Positions 32,980 through 33,161 of a stretch of DNA of 33,161 nt are shown piece after piece. Within the stretch, counting starts at the first letter, position 1. Each line of letters opens with the position of its first letter. This stretch comes from Pseudomonadota bacterium (lineage in GTDB: Bacteria; Desulfobacterota; Desulfobacteria; Desulfobacterales; Desulfobacteraceae). The notes beneath the pieces were generated by a model. It made no database searches. It was not told where the DNA came from and was given only the letters and a program-made list of their open reading frames with translations. The stretch is from assembly GCA_018821715.1 (NCBI GenBank), contig JAHJLN010000227.1, forward strand, positions 1-33,161, written 5' to 3'. The translations under genes were made by a program, and so were the position numbers.

Positions 32980-33161
32980 GTTTTCTCCAGGAGTTTAAAG
33001 TTTGTTTGTGCTCTATTTTGTAAAGTTGCAGTTATAATTTGCATCAAAGAATAAAAATTGTGAGATATTTGTCAAGTGAATAATGCTTGTGTTAAAAAAA
33101 ATAAAAATTATAGGTCAGGGAGGCACGGTAACATTGACAAAGTAAAAATAAAAACTTATTA
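32980..33161. other. Upstream region of the kinase gene
   Basis: This AT-rich region holds the kinase ribosome site (TCTCCAG, seen on the + strand just before 32995). Read on the - strand it also holds a CTTGACAAAT at about 33067-33076 that could be a -35 box; no clear -10 box is visible. No gene is present before the window ends. Confidence 0.35.

Noticed and set aside
1-33161. CRISPR arrays, tRNA, rRNA, insertion sequences and phage genes
   Set aside because: No regularly spaced repeats, cloverleaf, transposase or integrase was found on reading both strands.

Overview
The window looks like chromosomal DNA of an anaerobic bacterium, most likely a Desulfobacterota (Desulfobacteraceae-type) sulfate reducer. 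This is inferred from gene style and content only: fairly AT-rich intergenic DNA, TRAP transport, a molybdenum hydroxylase with dedicated maturation genes, FeoAB with a small Cys-rich partner, and a pair of 'rSAM/selenodomain-associated' glycosyltransferases. No rRNA, tRNA, CRISPR array, insertion sequence or phage gene was found.

Layout. 1-3035: the 3' end of a tautomerase-family gene, an FmdB-type zinc-ribbon protein, a membrane-anchored PD40 propeller protein and, convergent to it, a one-chain Fe-S L-serine dehydratase (sdaA). 3268-10595: a tightly packed + strand run with an RND-pump adaptor, an RND pump, a SAM methyltransferase, a flavodoxin-fold NAD(P)H oxidoreductase and a ferric-reductase-like membrane flavohaem protein. 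10677-14495: YceI, then a DtxR-family repressor divergent from feoA-feoB-(FeoB-associated Cys-rich protein), an iron-uptake block with a strong candidate promoter in the shared intergenic region. 14654-18399: lon protease overlapping two short glycosyltransferase genes (TIGR04282/TIGR04283 type).

18576-30513 is the most interesting part: a catabolic-looking island headed by a promoter covered by an 8+8 bp palindrome. It encodes a three-subunit molybdenum hydroxylase: a 2[2Fe-2S] subunit, a molybdopterin subunit, and an FAD subunit whose domain is interrupted by a complete GltD/NfnB-like NAD(P)H-flavin-[4Fe-4S] oxidoreductase module of about 440 residues. A complete TRAP transporter (dctP, dctQ, dctM) follows, with two perfect hairpins between dctP and dctQ and a vestigial second dctM C-terminus after dctM. 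Then come three maturation-type genes: a MoeA-like molybdopterin-binding protein with a C-terminal Cys cluster, an XdhC/CoxI protein and a MocA/MobA-like nucleotidyltransferase fused to an HD domain. The natural reading is that the TRAP system imports an organic acid or heterocycle, the hydroxylase oxidises it, and the fused subunit passes electrons to or from NAD(P). The substrate cannot be read from the sequence.

30529-33161: a universal stress protein (-), a histidine-phosphatase family protein (+) and a PfkB/adenosine-kinase-like sugar or nucleoside kinase (-). Most open frames on the opposite strand of these genes are shadows and were left out. Where an upstream in-frame extension existed, the start was chosen from the position of a Shine-Dalgarno sequence and the start of family homology.
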